This document shows positions 45,098-58,745 of a stretch of DNA of 64,000 nt, piece by piece. The stretch spans positions 1,860,001 through 1,924,000 of the forward strand of contig NZ_WNWM01000002.1 of assembly GCF_009727155.1 (NCBI RefSeq), given 5' to 3'. The stretch is from Pseudoduganella dura (GTDB lineage: Bacteria > Pseudomonadota > Gammaproteobacteria > Burkholderiales > Burkholderiaceae_D). Positions within the stretch are counted from its first letter, which is position 1, and every line of letters begins with the position of its first letter. A program made the position numbers and the translations under genes. The notes beneath the pieces are model-generated. The model saw only the letters and a program-made list of their open reading frames with translations, did no database searches and was not told the DNA's origin.

Positions 45098-46368
45098 ACC
45101 ACCTTCGCCCGCTCCAGCATCGCGTGCAGCAGCACGTTGCAGCCGGCCTCCAGGTGCGCCGGCTGCGCATCCTCGATCTCGTTGTGGCTGATGCCGTCCT
45201 TGCACGGCACGAAGATCATGCCCGATGGCGCCAGTCGCGCCGCGTAGATCGCATCGTGCCCGGCGCCGGACACCACGTCCATCGTCGAATAGCCGAGCTT
45301 CGCGGTGGCGCTGCGCACGGCGCCGACCACGTCCTCATGGAACGGGCACGGCGGGTAGTACGACACGCGTTCGAGCTTGATGCCCAGGCCCGACTCGGCC
45401 GCGGTCCTGTCGATGAACGCCGTCATTTCCTCGTGCATCCGGTTCAGCAGCTCGTCGTTCACGTTGCGCAGGTCGATCGAGAACTTCACTTCGCCGGGAA
45501 TCACGTTGCGGCTGTTCGGGAACACCTGCATCATGCCCACCGTGCCGCGGCCGTATGGCGGGTAGCGGTTGGCGATCGCCACCACCTCGGGAACGATTTT
45601 CGCCGCCACCTGCATCGCGTCGCGCCGCAGGTGCATCGGCGTTGGGCCGGCATGCGCTTCCATGCCGGTCACCGTGCAGTCGTACCACGACAGGCCCATC
45701 ACGGCCGGCACCACGCCGATCACCTTGTCCGCGTCTTCCAGAACGGGGCCCTGCTCGATGTGCGTTTCGAAATAGGCGCCGATCGGATGGTCGCCCGGCG
45801 CCTGGTCGCCACGATAGCCGATACGTTCGAGCTCCTCGCCGACCGTCCTGCCGTCGACATCCTTTGCCGCGTACGCATGTTCCAGCGTGAACGCGCCGCA
45901 GAACACGCCGGAGCCCATCATCACGGGCACGAAGCGCGAGCCTTCCTCGTTGGTCCAGAAGGCCACCTCGATCGGCGCCTCGGTCCGGATACCGTGGTCG
46001 TTCAGCGTACGCACCACTTCCAGGCCGGCCAGCACGCCGTAGTTGCCGTCGAACTTGCCGCCGGTGGGCTGCGTGTCGATGTGGCTGCCCGTCATCACGG
46101 GCGGCAGCGCATCGTCCGTGCCGGCGCGGCGCATGAACACGTTGCCGATCTGGTCGATGGTGACCGTCATGCCGGCCGCCTTCGCCCAGCCGACGACGAG
46201 GTCGCGGCCCTGCCGGTCCAGGTCCGTCAGCGCCAGCCGCTTCACGCCGCCCTTCTCGGTGGCGCCGATCTGCGCCAGCTCCATCAGCGCATCCCACAGC
46301 CGCTTGCCGTCGACCCGCAGCGCATCCGTGGTCGTTTCAGTCTTTACCGCTTCCGTCATGTCGTTCAT
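45094..46368 (-). CDS. Zn-dependent N-carbamoyl-beta-alanine amidohydrolase (M20/AmaB-type)
   Basis: Third step of reductive pyrimidine breakdown: N-carbamoyl-beta-alanine to beta-alanine, CO2 and NH3. The 424 residues belong to the allantoate/ureidopropionase branch of M20 enzymes. Metal-site motifs are TGSHIDTQPTGGKFDGNYG, TNEEGSRF and, late, DGISHNEIED; the dimerisation domain holds GMEAHAGPTPMHLRRD. Family members also act on allantoate or hydantoins, but the neighbours (hydA, preA, preT) fix the pathway. The start is ATG 46368 with GAAGGG upstream. It lies 10 nt after hydA and is the last gene of the operon. Confidence 0.88.
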   Translation of the reverse strand: MNDMTEAVKTETTTDALRVDGKRLWDALMELAQIGATEKGGVKRLALTDLDRQGRDLVVGWAKAAGMTVTIDQIGNVFMRRAGTDDALPPVMTGSHIDTQPTGGKFDGNYGVLAGLEVVRTLNDHGIRTEAPIEVAFWTNEEGSRFVPVMMGSGVFCGAFTLEHAYAAKDVDGRTVGEELERIGYRGDQAPGDHPIGAYFETHIEQGPVLEDADKVIGVVPAVMGLSWYDCTVTGMEAHAGPTPMHLRRDAMQVAAKIVPEVVAIANRYPPYGRGTVGMMQVFPNSRNVIPGEVKFSIDLRNVNDELLNRMHEEMTAFIDRTAAESGLGIKLERVSYYPPCPFHEDVVGAVRSATAKLGYSTMDVVSGAGHDAIYAARLAPSGMIFVPCKDGISHNEIEDAQPAHLEAGCNVLLHAMLERAKVV

Positions 46369-46378
46369 CTGGTACCCT

Positions 46379-49275
<2,897 letters not shown>

Positions 49276-49314
49276 TTGGACTCTCCTCGATTGCTGAACA
49301 GGTGCGTACTGTAT

Positions 49315-49372
49315 GGTGTCGGGTACCTTCTGGAGGCGTTTCCCGAAAAGGTGTCCGACACCGGTTTTTTTT
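49315..49372 (+). terminator. GTGTCCGACACC palindrome with T8, antisense to the operon (copy 3)
   Basis: GGTGTCGGGTACCTT (from 49315) pairs imperfectly with AAGGTGTCCGACACC (to 49362), followed by eight T at 49365-49372 on the plus strand. All flanking genes are transcribed on the minus strand, so it would stop antisense, not operon, transcription. Confidence 0.7.
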
Positions 49373-49383
49373 ATGGAGCTGCC

Positions 49384-50685
49384 TTACGCCGCGGTCGGCA
49401 CCTGCTCCGCCCGAGGATTGCGCGGATCCTGCGTCCAGTTCAGGTATCCCTTGCCGGTCTGCTGCGGGACCATCGTGATGCAGCCCTGCACGGGACACGT
49501 GATCTCGCACAGGTTGCAGCCCACGCATTCGCTGTCGATGACTTCGTAGGTGCGCTTGCCGGTGGCTTCGTCCACCAGCCGGGCGACGGCCTGGTGCGAC
49601 GTATCCTCGCAAGCCACGTGGCAGCGGCCGCAGCCGATGCAGTCCGCCTGGCTGATGTGCGCGATCGTCTTGAAATTCATGTCCAGGTACTTCCAGTCCG
49701 TGGTGTTCGGCACCGCCCTGCCCCGGAATTCCTCGATCGTGCGGTAGCCCTGGCTGTCCATCCAGCGCGACAGGCCGTCCTTCATTTCCTCGACGATACG
49801 GAAGCCGTGCAGCATCGCCGCGGTGCACACCTGCACGCAGCCGGCGCCCAGCGCGATGAACTCGGCGGCGTCGCGCCAGTTGTTGATGCCGCCGATGCCG
49901 GAAATGGGCAGGCCGCGCGTTTGCGGATCGCGGGCGATCTCGGCGACCATGTTCAGCGCGATCGGTTTCACCGCCGTGCCGCAGTAGCCGCCGTGCGTGC
50001 TGGCCGAGCCGACCGTGGGCAGCGCCACCATCCTCTCCAGGTCGATCGACGTGATGGAATTGATCGTGTTGATCAGCGAGACCGCGTCGGCGCCGCCACC
50101 GTGGGCCGCGCGGGCCGGCTGGCGGATGTCGGTGATGTTCGGCGTGAGTTTCACGATCACCGGCAATTTGCTGTGCTTCTTGCACCACGCGGTGACCATG
50201 CCCACGTATTCCGGCACCTGGCCCACGGCCGCGCCCATGCCCCGCTCGGGCATGCCGTGCGGGCAGCCGAAATTGAGCTCGATGCCGTCCGCGCCGGTGG
50301 CTTCCACCTTGGGCAGGATGTCGGCCCAGTAGTGTTCCTCGCACGGCAGCATCAGCGAGACCACGATCGCACGGTCCGGCCACGCTTCCTTGACGGCGGT
50401 GATCTCCCGCAGGTTGATTTCCAGCGAGCGGTCGGTGATCAGCTCGATGTTGTTGAAGCCGATGACTTCGCGGTTCTTGCCGTAGATGGCCGAATAGCGC
50501 GACGACACGTTGACGGCCGGCGGGTCCTCGCCCAGCGTTTTCCAGACCACGCCGCCCCAGCCCGCCTCGAAGGCGCGGATCACGTTGTAGGCCTTGTCGG
50601 TGGGCGGCGCGGAGGCCAGCCAGAACGGGTTCGGAGACTTGATGCCGCAGAAGTCGATGGCGAGGTTATTGAATTCGGCACTCAT
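49384..50685 (-). CDS. preA: NAD-dependent dihydropyrimidine dehydrogenase, PreA subunit
   Basis: The FMN subunit that reduces uracil or thymine. It has 433 residues. The N-terminal dihydroorotate-dehydrogenase-like barrel includes NPFWLASAPPTDKAYN, LNFGCPHGMPERGMG (active-site loop) and PISGIGGINNWRDAAEFI. The C terminus has two 4Fe-4S motifs, CIGCGRCHVACE and CVGCNLCEITCP, which link FMN to PreT. It starts 2 nt after the preT stop. Confidence 0.94.
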   Translation of the reverse strand: MSAEFNNLAIDFCGIKSPNPFWLASAPPTDKAYNVIRAFEAGWGGVVWKTLGEDPPAVNVSSRYSAIYGKNREVIGFNNIELITDRSLEINLREITAVKEAWPDRAIVVSLMLPCEEHYWADILPKVEATGADGIELNFGCPHGMPERGMGAAVGQVPEYVGMVTAWCKKHSKLPVIVKLTPNITDIRQPARAAHGGGADAVSLINTINSITSIDLERMVALPTVGSASTHGGYCGTAVKPIALNMVAEIARDPQTRGLPISGIGGINNWRDAAEFIALGAGCVQVCTAAMLHGFRIVEEMKDGLSRWMDSQGYRTIEEFRGRAVPNTTDWKYLDMNFKTIAHISQADCIGCGRCHVACEDTSHQAVARLVDEATGKRTYEVIDSECVGCNLCEITCPVQGCITMVPQQTGKGYLNWTQDPRNPRAEQVPTAA

Positions 50686-50687
50686 GA

Positions 50688-52055
50688 TTATGCAGCCTCC
50701 AGTTTCGATGAAAGTTCGGCGTGGATCGCCAGCGCGGCCAGCTTGCCGTGCTGCACGGCCTGCACGGTCAGGTCCTGTCCCGGCGCGACGCAGTCGCCGC
50801 CGGCGTAGATGCCGGGCAGCGCGGTGCGGAAGTGTTCGTCGACATGAATCCTGTCACCGTCGCGCCCCAGCAGCGTGGCCAGCGGATCGGCCAGCGATGC
50901 GTCGGCCATCGTCTGCCCGATCGCCTTGAACACGGCGTCGGCGGCGATCTCGAACGTCTCGCCGGTGCCCGCCAGGCGGTTGCCTTCCAGCCGGGTCTTC
51001 TCGAAGCGCATGCCGCGCACGCGGCCGGCGGCATCGAGCAGCACTTCCTGCGGCTGTGCCCACGTGACCATGCGCACCTGGTTGGCCTTGGCGATTTCCT
51101 GTTCGTGGTGCGTGGCGCTCATCGCATCGAAGCCGCGGCGGTAGACCAGCGTCACTTCTTCCGAACCCAGGCGCTGCACCTGCACGGCCATGTCGATCGC
51201 CGTGTTGCCGGCGCCGATCACGATCGCTCGCTTCGGTACCGGCAGCGCGGCGAGATCCTGCGCCTGGCGCAGTTCGGCGATGTAGTCGACGGCGGCCAGC
51301 AGCCCTGGCGCGTCCTCGCCCGTCAGGCCCAGCCGGCGGCTGGCGCCGAGGCCCAGGCCGAGGAACACGGCGTCGTAATCGGCATGCAGGTCCTTCAGGT
51401 GCAGGTTGTCGCCCAGCTTCTGGCCCAGGCGGATCTCGATGCCGCCGATGCCCATCAGGAAATCCACTTCGCGCTGGGCGAAATCGTCCGTGAGCTTGTA
51501 CTTGGCGATGCCGTATTCGTTCAGGCCGCCGGCCTTGTCCTGCGCCTCGAACACGACGACGTCGTTGCCCAGCATTGCCAGGCGGTGCGCGCACGACAGG
51601 CCCGCGGGCCCGGCGCCGACGACGGCGATCCTGCGGCCGGTCGATTTCGCGCGCTGGAACGGGTGCGCCGTGAAGCTCATGTTGTCGGTGGCATAGCGCT
51701 GCAGCAGCGCGATCTTCACCGGCTGGCCTTCGGCATCGTGGTTGCGCACGCAGGCATCCTCGCACAGGATCTCGGTGGGACAGACACGGGCGCAGCTGCC
51801 GCCGAAGATATTCTGCTTCAGGATGCCCAGCGCGGCGCCATCGACGTTGCTGTCGTGGATGTTGCGGATGAAGCTGGCCACGTCGATGTCCGACGGGCAG
51901 ATGCGGGTGCACGGCGCGTCGTAGCAGTACAGGCAGCGTGCCGCTTCGATCGCGGCCTGGCGGGCATTCAGCGGCGGGGCGAGGTCGGTGAAGTGGGTGG
52001 CCAGCTCGCCGTTCGTGGCGCTGGGATGGGGGATGTAGTTCAGTGAGTCGAGCAT
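50688..52055 (-). CDS. preT: NAD-dependent dihydropyrimidine dehydrogenase, PreT subunit
   Basis: The FAD subunit that takes electrons from NADH and passes them to PreA. The 455 residues resemble the small subunit of glutamate synthase. N-terminal 4Fe-4S ligands are in CLYCYDAPCTRICP and CARVCPTEILCEDAC; the FAD loop is VVGAGPAGLSCAHRLA; the NADH loop is VIGAGNTAIDMAVQ; and IYAGGDCVAPGQDL closes the fold. Together with preA it matches the bacterial two-subunit form of mammalian DPD. Confidence 0.94.
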   Translation of the reverse strand: MLDSLNYIPHPSATNGELATHFTDLAPPLNARQAAIEAARCLYCYDAPCTRICPSDIDVASFIRNIHDSNVDGAALGILKQNIFGGSCARVCPTEILCEDACVRNHDAEGQPVKIALLQRYATDNMSFTAHPFQRAKSTGRRIAVVGAGPAGLSCAHRLAMLGNDVVVFEAQDKAGGLNEYGIAKYKLTDDFAQREVDFLMGIGGIEIRLGQKLGDNLHLKDLHADYDAVFLGLGLGASRRLGLTGEDAPGLLAAVDYIAELRQAQDLAALPVPKRAIVIGAGNTAIDMAVQVQRLGSEEVTLVYRRGFDAMSATHHEQEIAKANQVRMVTWAQPQEVLLDAAGRVRGMRFEKTRLEGNRLAGTGETFEIAADAVFKAIGQTMADASLADPLATLLGRDGDRIHVDEHFRTALPGIYAGGDCVAPGQDLTVQAVQHGKLAALAIHAELSSKLEAA

Positions 52056-52162
52056 GGTTCTGGTTCCTGGCTGAATGGCTGAAAAACCTGGTTGCTGCTT
52101 CCCTGTGCGATGGCGTGCTGCCCTGCGGTGCCGGGCAGCGCCATCGCGGCGCGCACCAACGC

Positions 52163-53665
52163 TTACTTCATCTGTGGGAATGCAAATTCCGCGCCAGCAG
52201 TGGCAGTGTTCGGCCAGCGCTGCATCACGGCCTTGTGCCGCGTGTAGAAACGCACGCCTTCGGGGCCGTATGCATGATGGTCGCCGAACATGCTGCGCTT
52301 CCAGCCACCGAAACTGTTGAATGCCATCGGCACCGGCAGCGGTACATTCACGCCCACCATGCCCACCTGGATCTGGCGCACGAATTCGCGCGCCACGCCG
52401 CCATCGCGCGTGAATACGGCCACGCCGTTGCCGTATTCATTGCGGTTGATCAGCTCCACGGCGCTGCCCACGTCCGGCAGCCGCATCACGCACAGCACGG
52501 GGCCGAAGATTTCTTCCTTGTAGATCGTCATGTCCGGCGTGACGTGATCGAACAGGGTGCCGCCGACGAAGAAGCCGTTCGGCCGGTCCGCGACCTTGAA
52601 GTTGCGCCCATCGACGACGAGCTTCGCGCCCTGCTCCACGCCTTCGCCGATCAGGCGCTCGATGCGCTGCTTGGCGGCGAGCGTGACGACGGGCCCCATT
52701 TCGGCATCGTGCGCCATGCCGTCGCGTACTTTCAGTGCGGCCGTGCGCCGTTCCAGTGCGCCCACCAGCGCGTCGCCCGCATCGCCGATCGCGACGACGA
52801 CCGAGATCGCCATGCAGCGTTCTCCGGCCGAGCCGTATGCCGCGCCCATCAGCGCGTCGACCGCCATGTCCATGTCCGCGTCGGGCATCACCACCATGTG
52901 GTTCTTCGCGCCGCCCAGCGCCTGCACGCGCTTGCCGTGCGCGCTGCCTTTCGCGTAGATGTATTCTGCGATCGGCGTGGAACCGACGAAGCTCACGGCC
53001 TGCACGTGCGGGTGCTCGATCAGCGCGTCGACCACATCCTTGTCGCCCTGCACGACGTTGAACACGCCATCCGGCAGGCCGGCCTTCTTCAGCAGTTCGG
53101 CATGCAGCAGCGCCGGCGAAGGATCGCGTTCGGAAGGCTTGAGCACGAAGGTATTGCCGCATGCGATCGCCACCGGGAACATCCACATCGGCACCATCAC
53201 GGGGAAGTTGAACGGCGTGATACCGGTCACGACGCCGAGCGGCTGGCGCATCGACCAGGCGTCGATGCCGCGCGCGATCTGGTCGGTGAATTCGCCCTTC
53301 AGCAACTGCGGGATGCCGACCGCGAATTCGACGACCTCGATGCCGCGCGCCACCTCACCGCGCGCGTCGGCCAGCGTCTTGCCGTGCTCGCGCGTCAGCA
53401 TCGCCGCGAATTCCTCGGTGTGCTGCTGGCACAGCTGCAGGTACTTCGCCAGCACGCGGGCGCGAGCCAGCGGCGGCGTGTCCGCCCAGGCGGGAAACGC
53501 GGCATGCGCGGCCTGCACGGCGGCGTCCACTTCCTCCACGGTGCCGAGCGCCACGCGGGCCACCGGCTCGCCGAGCGCGGGGTTGTAGACGTCGGCGTAG
53601 CGGCCGCTGCGCGTATCCGCTTTCGCGCCGTTGATGTAATGGGTAATGGTATCGATGTCGCTCAT
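52163..53665 (-). CDS. mmsA: CoA-acylating (methyl)malonate-semialdehyde dehydrogenase
   Basis: Converts malonate semialdehyde (from uracil) or methylmalonate semialdehyde (from thymine) to acetyl-CoA or propionyl-CoA. The 500 residues form an aldehyde dehydrogenase fold with [15 protein letters not shown] (cofactor region), [16 protein letters not shown] and the catalytic cysteine in [14 protein letters not shown], all typical of MmsA. It sits between ald and preT, giving the terminal step of the pathway encoded around it. MmsA also serves valine and inositol breakdown elsewhere, but no such genes are here. Confidence 0.93.
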   Translation of the reverse strand: MSDIDTITHYINGAKADTRSGRYADVYNPALGEPVARVALGTVEEVDAAVQAAHAAFPAWADTPPLARARVLAKYLQLCQQHTEEFAAMLTREHGKTLADARGEVARGIEVVEFAVGIPQLLKGEFTDQIARGIDAWSMRQPLGVVTGITPFNFPVMVPMWMFPVAIACGNTFVLKPSERDPSPALLHAELLKKAGLPDGVFNVVQGDKDVVDALIEHPHVQAVSFVGSTPIAEYIYAKGSAHGKRVQALGGAKNHMVVMPDADMDMAVDALMGAAYGSAGERCMAISVVVAIGDAGDALVGALERRTAALKVRDGMAHDAEMGPVVTLAAKQRIERLIGEGVEQGAKLVVDGRNFKVADRPNGFFVGGTLFDHVTPDMTIYKEEIFGPVLCVMRLPDVGSAVELINRNEYGNGVAVFTRDGGVAREFVRQIQVGMVGVNVPLPVPMAFNSFGGWKRSMFGDHHAYGPEGVRFYTRHKAVMQRWPNTATAGAEFAFPQMK

Positions 53666-53748
53666 GGAGAGTCTCGTTCAGGTTGTCGTATGGAGAGGGT
53701 CGGACAGGGGTTCAGGACAAATCAGGACAGGTTCAGGACAGCAGAGGG

Positions 53749-54864
53749 TCAGGCTAACAGCGTATCGGGCGGCACGTAGTCGTAGCCCAGGTCGCGGGCC
53801 ACGGCTTCGTACGTGACCTTGCCCTGGCAGACATTGAGGCCGTTCTTCAGGTGGGGGTTGCCTTGCAGGGCCTTGCTCCATCCCTTGTCGGCCAGCGCCA
53901 CCGCATGGGCGATGGTGGCGTTGTTCAGCGCGAACGTGGACGTGCGCGCGACGGCGCCCGGCATGTTCGCCACGCAGTAATGCACCACGCCGTCGACGAC
54001 GAACGTGGGATGTTCATGGGTGGTCGGGCGCGACGTCTCGAAGCAGCCGCCCTGGTCGATCGCCACGTCCACCACGACGGCGCCCGCCTTCATCTTCGCC
54101 ACCATCTGGCGCGTGACGAGCCTGGGCGCCGCGGCGCCCGGCACCAGCACGCCGCCGATGACGAGATCGGCATCGAGCACCGCTTCCTCGATCGTGTGCG
54201 CGTTCGAATACATCGTCTGCACGCGGTTGCCGAACACCAGGTCGAGCTGGCGCAGGCGATCGACGTTCTTGTCCAGCACCGTCACGCGCGCGCCCATGCC
54301 GACGGCGATCTGCAGCGCATTGGTGCCGACCACGCCGGCGCCGATGATGGCCACATGGCCGGGTGCCACGCCGGGCACGCCGCCCAGCAGCAGGCCCATG
54401 CCGCCCTTCGATTTTTCCAGGTGGGCGGCACCGGCCTGCACCGCCATCCGGCCCGCCACTTCGCTCATCGGCGCCAGCAGCGGCAGGCCGCCGTTCGGGC
54501 CGGTGATGGTTTCGTAGGCGATGCAGACGGCCCCCGATTCGACCAATGCCTGCGTTTGCGCCGGATCGGGGGCAAGGTGCAGGTAGGTGTAGAGGATCTG
54601 GCCGGCGCGCAGCAACGCGCATTCCTGCGGCTGCGGTTCCTTGACCTTGACGATCATCTCGGCACGCTCGAAGATTTCGCGGGCGGTGTCGACGATCGTG
54701 GCGCCGGATGCCGCGTACATCGCATCGCTCAGGCCGATGGCGGCACCGGCGTTGCGTTCGACGAGCACGGGGTGGCCGCGCAGTGTCAGTTCCTTCACGC
54801 TGGCCGGGGTGAGGCCGACGCGCGATTCCTGGATCTTGATTTCCTTGGGTACGCCGATGAGCAT
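53749..54864 (-). CDS. ald: Alanine dehydrogenase
   Basis: Oxidises L-alanine to pyruvate and ammonia with NAD. The 371 residues start [20 protein letters not shown]. The NAD loop is [20 protein letters not shown], and [14 protein letters not shown] and [17 protein letters not shown] are conserved. ATG 54864 has GGAG upstream; the extension to 55002 is not used. Between the beta-alanine:pyruvate aminotransferase and mmsA it can regenerate the pyruvate that the aminotransferase consumes. The 3' gap to mmsA has three CAGGACA direct repeats (about 53719-53741). Confidence 0.93.
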   Translation of the reverse strand: MLIGVPKEIKIQESRVGLTPASVKELTLRGHPVLVERNAGAAIGLSDAMYAASGATIVDTAREIFERAEMIVKVKEPQPQECALLRAGQILYTYLHLAPDPAQTQALVESGAVCIAYETITGPNGGLPLLAPMSEVAGRMAVQAGAAHLEKSKGGMGLLLGGVPGVAPGHVAIIGAGVVGTNALQIAVGMGARVTVLDKNVDRLRQLDLVFGNRVQTMYSNAHTIEEAVLDADLVIGGVLVPGAAAPRLVTRQMVAKMKAGAVVVDVAIDQGGCFETSRPTTHEHPTFVVDGVVHYCVANMPGAVARTSTFALNNATIAHAVALADKGWSKALQGNPHLKNGLNVCQGKVTYEAVARDLGYDYVPPDTLLA

Positions 54865-55034
54865 GGTATGTCTCCTGGCTGGCTTGGGGTGGGGAGGCGT
54901 GTTGCGGTCTTGCGGTGTTGCAGTATTGCGGCGCATCCAGTGGTGGCCGGTGTTCAGCGGCCAACCACTATCGCTTGTGGCGATCGATACGCATGCCGCC
55001 AATGAAACGGCGGATTCCGTTTAACCGCCAAAAC

Positions 55035-56357
<1,323 letters not shown>

Positions 56358-56506
56358 GGATTCTCCTCGGGGCACGTGGCCCGCAAAATTCTTTACCAGT
56401 TGGCAAAATGATGATGCAATAATAGACACGCCGTTCACTCCGGCAAATATACACAATCGGCAAGGCGTTCCAACCGTACAGGTCATAAAACCACTACAGT
56501 TACAGC
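56358..56506. promoter_or_regulatory. Divergent control region of the pyrimidine/beta-alanine genes
   Basis: 149 AT-richer bases between the aminotransferase and MocR genes. Repeated GGCAAA-like words occur (GGCAAAAT near 56402, GGCAAATA near 56444, CGGCAAGG near 56458). MocR regulators often bind direct repeats, so these are candidate sites. Confidence 0.5.
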
Positions 56507-57979
56507 ATGGCAGCCAGACCCATCAAATCGCAGGAAACCCATGAAGTCGTCGCCTGGCCGGCGATCGCCATCGAGCGGGCCGGCAAGGGCAGCCTGGTGG
56601 AAAAGATCGTGGCCGTGCTGACGGCCATGATTTCGAGCAAGGAACTGCGGATCGGCACCAAGATGCCCTCGGTGCGGCAGTTCGCGAAGTGTAATGGCGT
56701 GAGCACCTTTACAGTCGTCGAGGCCTATGACAGGCTCGTCAACCTGGGTCTGCTGTCGTCGCGGCGCGGTTCCGGCTATTACGTGGCGCGCCACGACATC
56801 GCCGCGCACCTGCCGCCCGTCATCGTGGCCGGGCCGGTCACGGTGGATGCCCTCACCTCCGACCTGTACTCGGGCGTCTCCGACGCGCTGCCGGTGGGCG
56901 CCGGCTGGCTGCCGCCCGAATGGTATGGAGAAGACACGATCCTCGACGCGGTGCGCCATGCGATGCGCATTCCCGCCAACCGGCTGCGCGGCTACGGCCA
57001 TCCGCTGGGTTTTCCGGCGCTGCGCCAGCACGTGGCGGCGGTGCTGACGGACGAGCTGTTCCCCGTCGAGGCGGATCAGGTGCTGCTGACGCACGGCGCC
57101 ACCCACGCGTTCGACCTGATTCTGCGCACGCTCACGCGCCCCGGCGACACGGTGTTCGTCGAGGACCCCGGCTACAGCAACCTGCTGTCGCTGATCCGCC
57201 ACCATGGCTGCAACGCCGTGGGCATTCCGCGCGGCGAACACGGCCTCGATCTCGACGCGCTGGCGCGGGAGGCGCGCCAGGCGCAGCCCAAGCTGATGTT
57301 CGTCAACACGGTGCTGCAGAACCCGCTGGGCACGTCGCTGTCGCAGGCGCAGGCGCACCGGCTGCTGGCGATGGCCGAGCAGTTCGACTTCTGGCTGGTG
57401 GAGGACGACATCTACCGCGATCTCGCCGGCAAGGGCGAGGCATCGCTGGCGGCGATGGACGGGCTGCGCCGCGTGATCCGCGTGGGCAGCTTTTCCAAGA
57501 TCCTGTCGCCGGTGCTGCGCGTGGGATCGATCTGCACCTCGGGCCCGCTGATGCCGGAGCTGGTGCGGGTGAAGATGCTGACGGGCCTGACCACGTCGGA
57601 AGTGAACGAACGCGCCGTGTACCACGCGGTCACGGCGCGGGCATATCGCAGGATGGTGGAAAAGCTCGTGGCCCAGCTCGACGAGGGGCGCGAACGCACC
57701 ATCGAGGCGCTGGCCGAGGTGGGCATGGAACCGGTGGCGCGGCCGCGCGGCGGCATGTTCGTCAGCGCCGGCTGGAACGTGCCGCCGGCGCCCGGCTACA
57801 ACGCCCGCACGATCGCCGATGCCGCGCTGCGTGCCGGCATCCTGCTGTCGCCGGACGAATTCTTCCTGCTGCGGCCCAGCACCACGATCTGGTTCCGCTT
57901 CAACGTGGCGTATGCGCACGACCCGGTGCTGCGCGCCTTCCTGCAGTCCGTATCACGGCCGTCCGCATTGCGGCAATGA
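56507..57979 (+). CDS. MocR-type regulator (GntR winged helix fused to class I aminotransferase domain)
   Basis: 490 residues. The N-terminal GntR domain includes IGTKMPSVRQFAKCNGVSTF and RRGSGYYVA. The C-terminal aminotransferase-like domain has VLLTHGATHAFDLILRTL, NTVLQNPLGTSLS, WLVEDDIYRDLAG and the PLP-binding lysine region VGSFSKILSPVLRVG. MocR proteins sense PLP adducts of amino compounds. Divergence from the beta-alanine aminotransferase suggests it senses beta-alanine or a related amine and controls this locus. Confidence 0.9.
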   Translation: MAARPIKSQETHEVVAWPAIAIERAGKGSLVEKIVAVLTAMISSKELRIGTKMPSVRQFAKCNGVSTFTVVEAYDRLVNLGLLSSRRGSGYYVARHDIAAHLPPVIVAGPVTVDALTSDLYSGVSDALPVGAGWLPPEWYGEDTILDAVRHAMRIPANRLRGYGHPLGFPALRQHVAAVLTDELFPVEADQVLLTHGATHAFDLILRTLTRPGDTVFVEDPGYSNLLSLIRHHGCNAVGIPRGEHGLDLDALAREARQAQPKLMFVNTVLQNPLGTSLSQAQAHRLLAMAEQFDFWLVEDDIYRDLAGKGEASLAAMDGLRRVIRVGSFSKILSPVLRVGSICTSGPLMPELVRVKMLTGLTTSEVNERAVYHAVTARAYRRMVEKLVAQLDEGRERTIEALAEVGMEPVARPRGGMFVSAGWNVPPAPGYNARTIADAALRAGILLSPDEFFLLRPSTTIWFRFNVAYAHDPVLRAFLQSVSRPSALRQ

Positions 57980-57992
57980 CCATGGAGAAACC

Positions 57993-58667
57993 ATGACCGG
58001 CAAGAACGCAGTGCGCGCCGGCGCCGCCTCGCGCCGCATGCAGAACCGTGACCGGCTCGAAGCGGACATCGCCGCCGTTGCCGTGCGCGTGTTCGCCGAA
58101 TGCGGCTACGAAGGCACGTCCGTGGCGGCGATCGCCGAAGGCGCCGGCCTGTCGAAGCAGAACCTGATGTACTACTTCCCCACCAAGCAGGAGCTGTACG
58201 CGCGCGTGCTGGACGGGGTGCTCGACGACTGGCTGGAGCGCATGTCCAGCCTGGCGCAGGCGGGCCAGGACGATGCGCCGGCCGCGCATCCGGCTGATCT
58301 TTTACGCGCCTACGTGCAGGCCAAGCTGAGGTTCTCGCGCGAGCAGCCGTATGCGTCGCGCGTGTATGCGATGGAAGTGATCGGCGGTGCCAAGCTGTAT
58401 GGCGATCAGATCAGGGAGCGCGTGGTGCCGGTGCTCAAGCGCGACATCGAAGTGTTCGAGCGCTGGATCGCGGCGGGACGCATGGCGCCCGTCAATGCCA
58501 CGCACCTGCTGTTCGCCATCTGGGCGATGACGCAATCGTACGCCGATTTCGCCGCGCAGATGGCGCTGGTGCTGGACCGGCGCCAGTTGCAGAAGAAGGA
58601 TTTCGACGAAGCGGAGGAAACGATCGTGGGGCTGGTGCTGGCGCTGATCCAGCCGCACGGCGGCTGA
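57993..58667 (+). CDS. TetR-family regulator, RutR-like
   Basis: 224 residues. The N-terminal TetR helix-turn-helix reads AAVAVRVFAECGYEGTSVAA and AGLSKQNLMYYFPTKQELYA. The C-terminal domain (LLRAYVQAKLRFSREQPYAS, FAIWAMTQSYADFAAQM) resembles RutR, which in E. coli binds uracil and controls pyrimidine use. It starts 13 nt after the mocR stop, so the two regulators are co-transcribed. A role as the pyrimidine sensor of this locus is likely. Confidence 0.87.
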   Translation: MTGKNAVRAGAASRRMQNRDRLEADIAAVAVRVFAECGYEGTSVAAIAEGAGLSKQNLMYYFPTKQELYARVLDGVLDDWLERMSSLAQAGQDDAPAAHPADLLRAYVQAKLRFSREQPYASRVYAMEVIGGAKLYGDQIRERVVPVLKRDIEVFERWIAAGRMAPVNATHLLFAIWAMTQSYADFAAQMALVLDRRQLQKKDFDEAEETIVGLVLALIQPHGG

Positions 58668-58690
58668 ATTCTCCCTGGCTTTTCTTGCCC

Positions 58691-58740
58691 CGGCCGGCCA
58701 CATGGCGGCCGGCTTTCCCTGCCCGGCCGCACAGCGGCCG
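58691..58740. terminator. Tandem hairpins between the TetR and PEP-CTERM genes
   Basis: GCCGGCC (58693-58699) pairs with GGCCGGC (58707-58713), followed by TTT. CGGCCGC/GCGGCCG pair at about 58724-58740. The genes are convergent, so either hairpin may end transcription. The T runs are short. Confidence 0.5.
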
Positions 58741-58745
58741 ACATT

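Noticed and set aside
45094..46368. Allantoate amidohydrolase linked to puuD
   Set aside because: The fold allows it, but the gene is in one operon with hydA, preA and preT, and no other allantoin gene is present.
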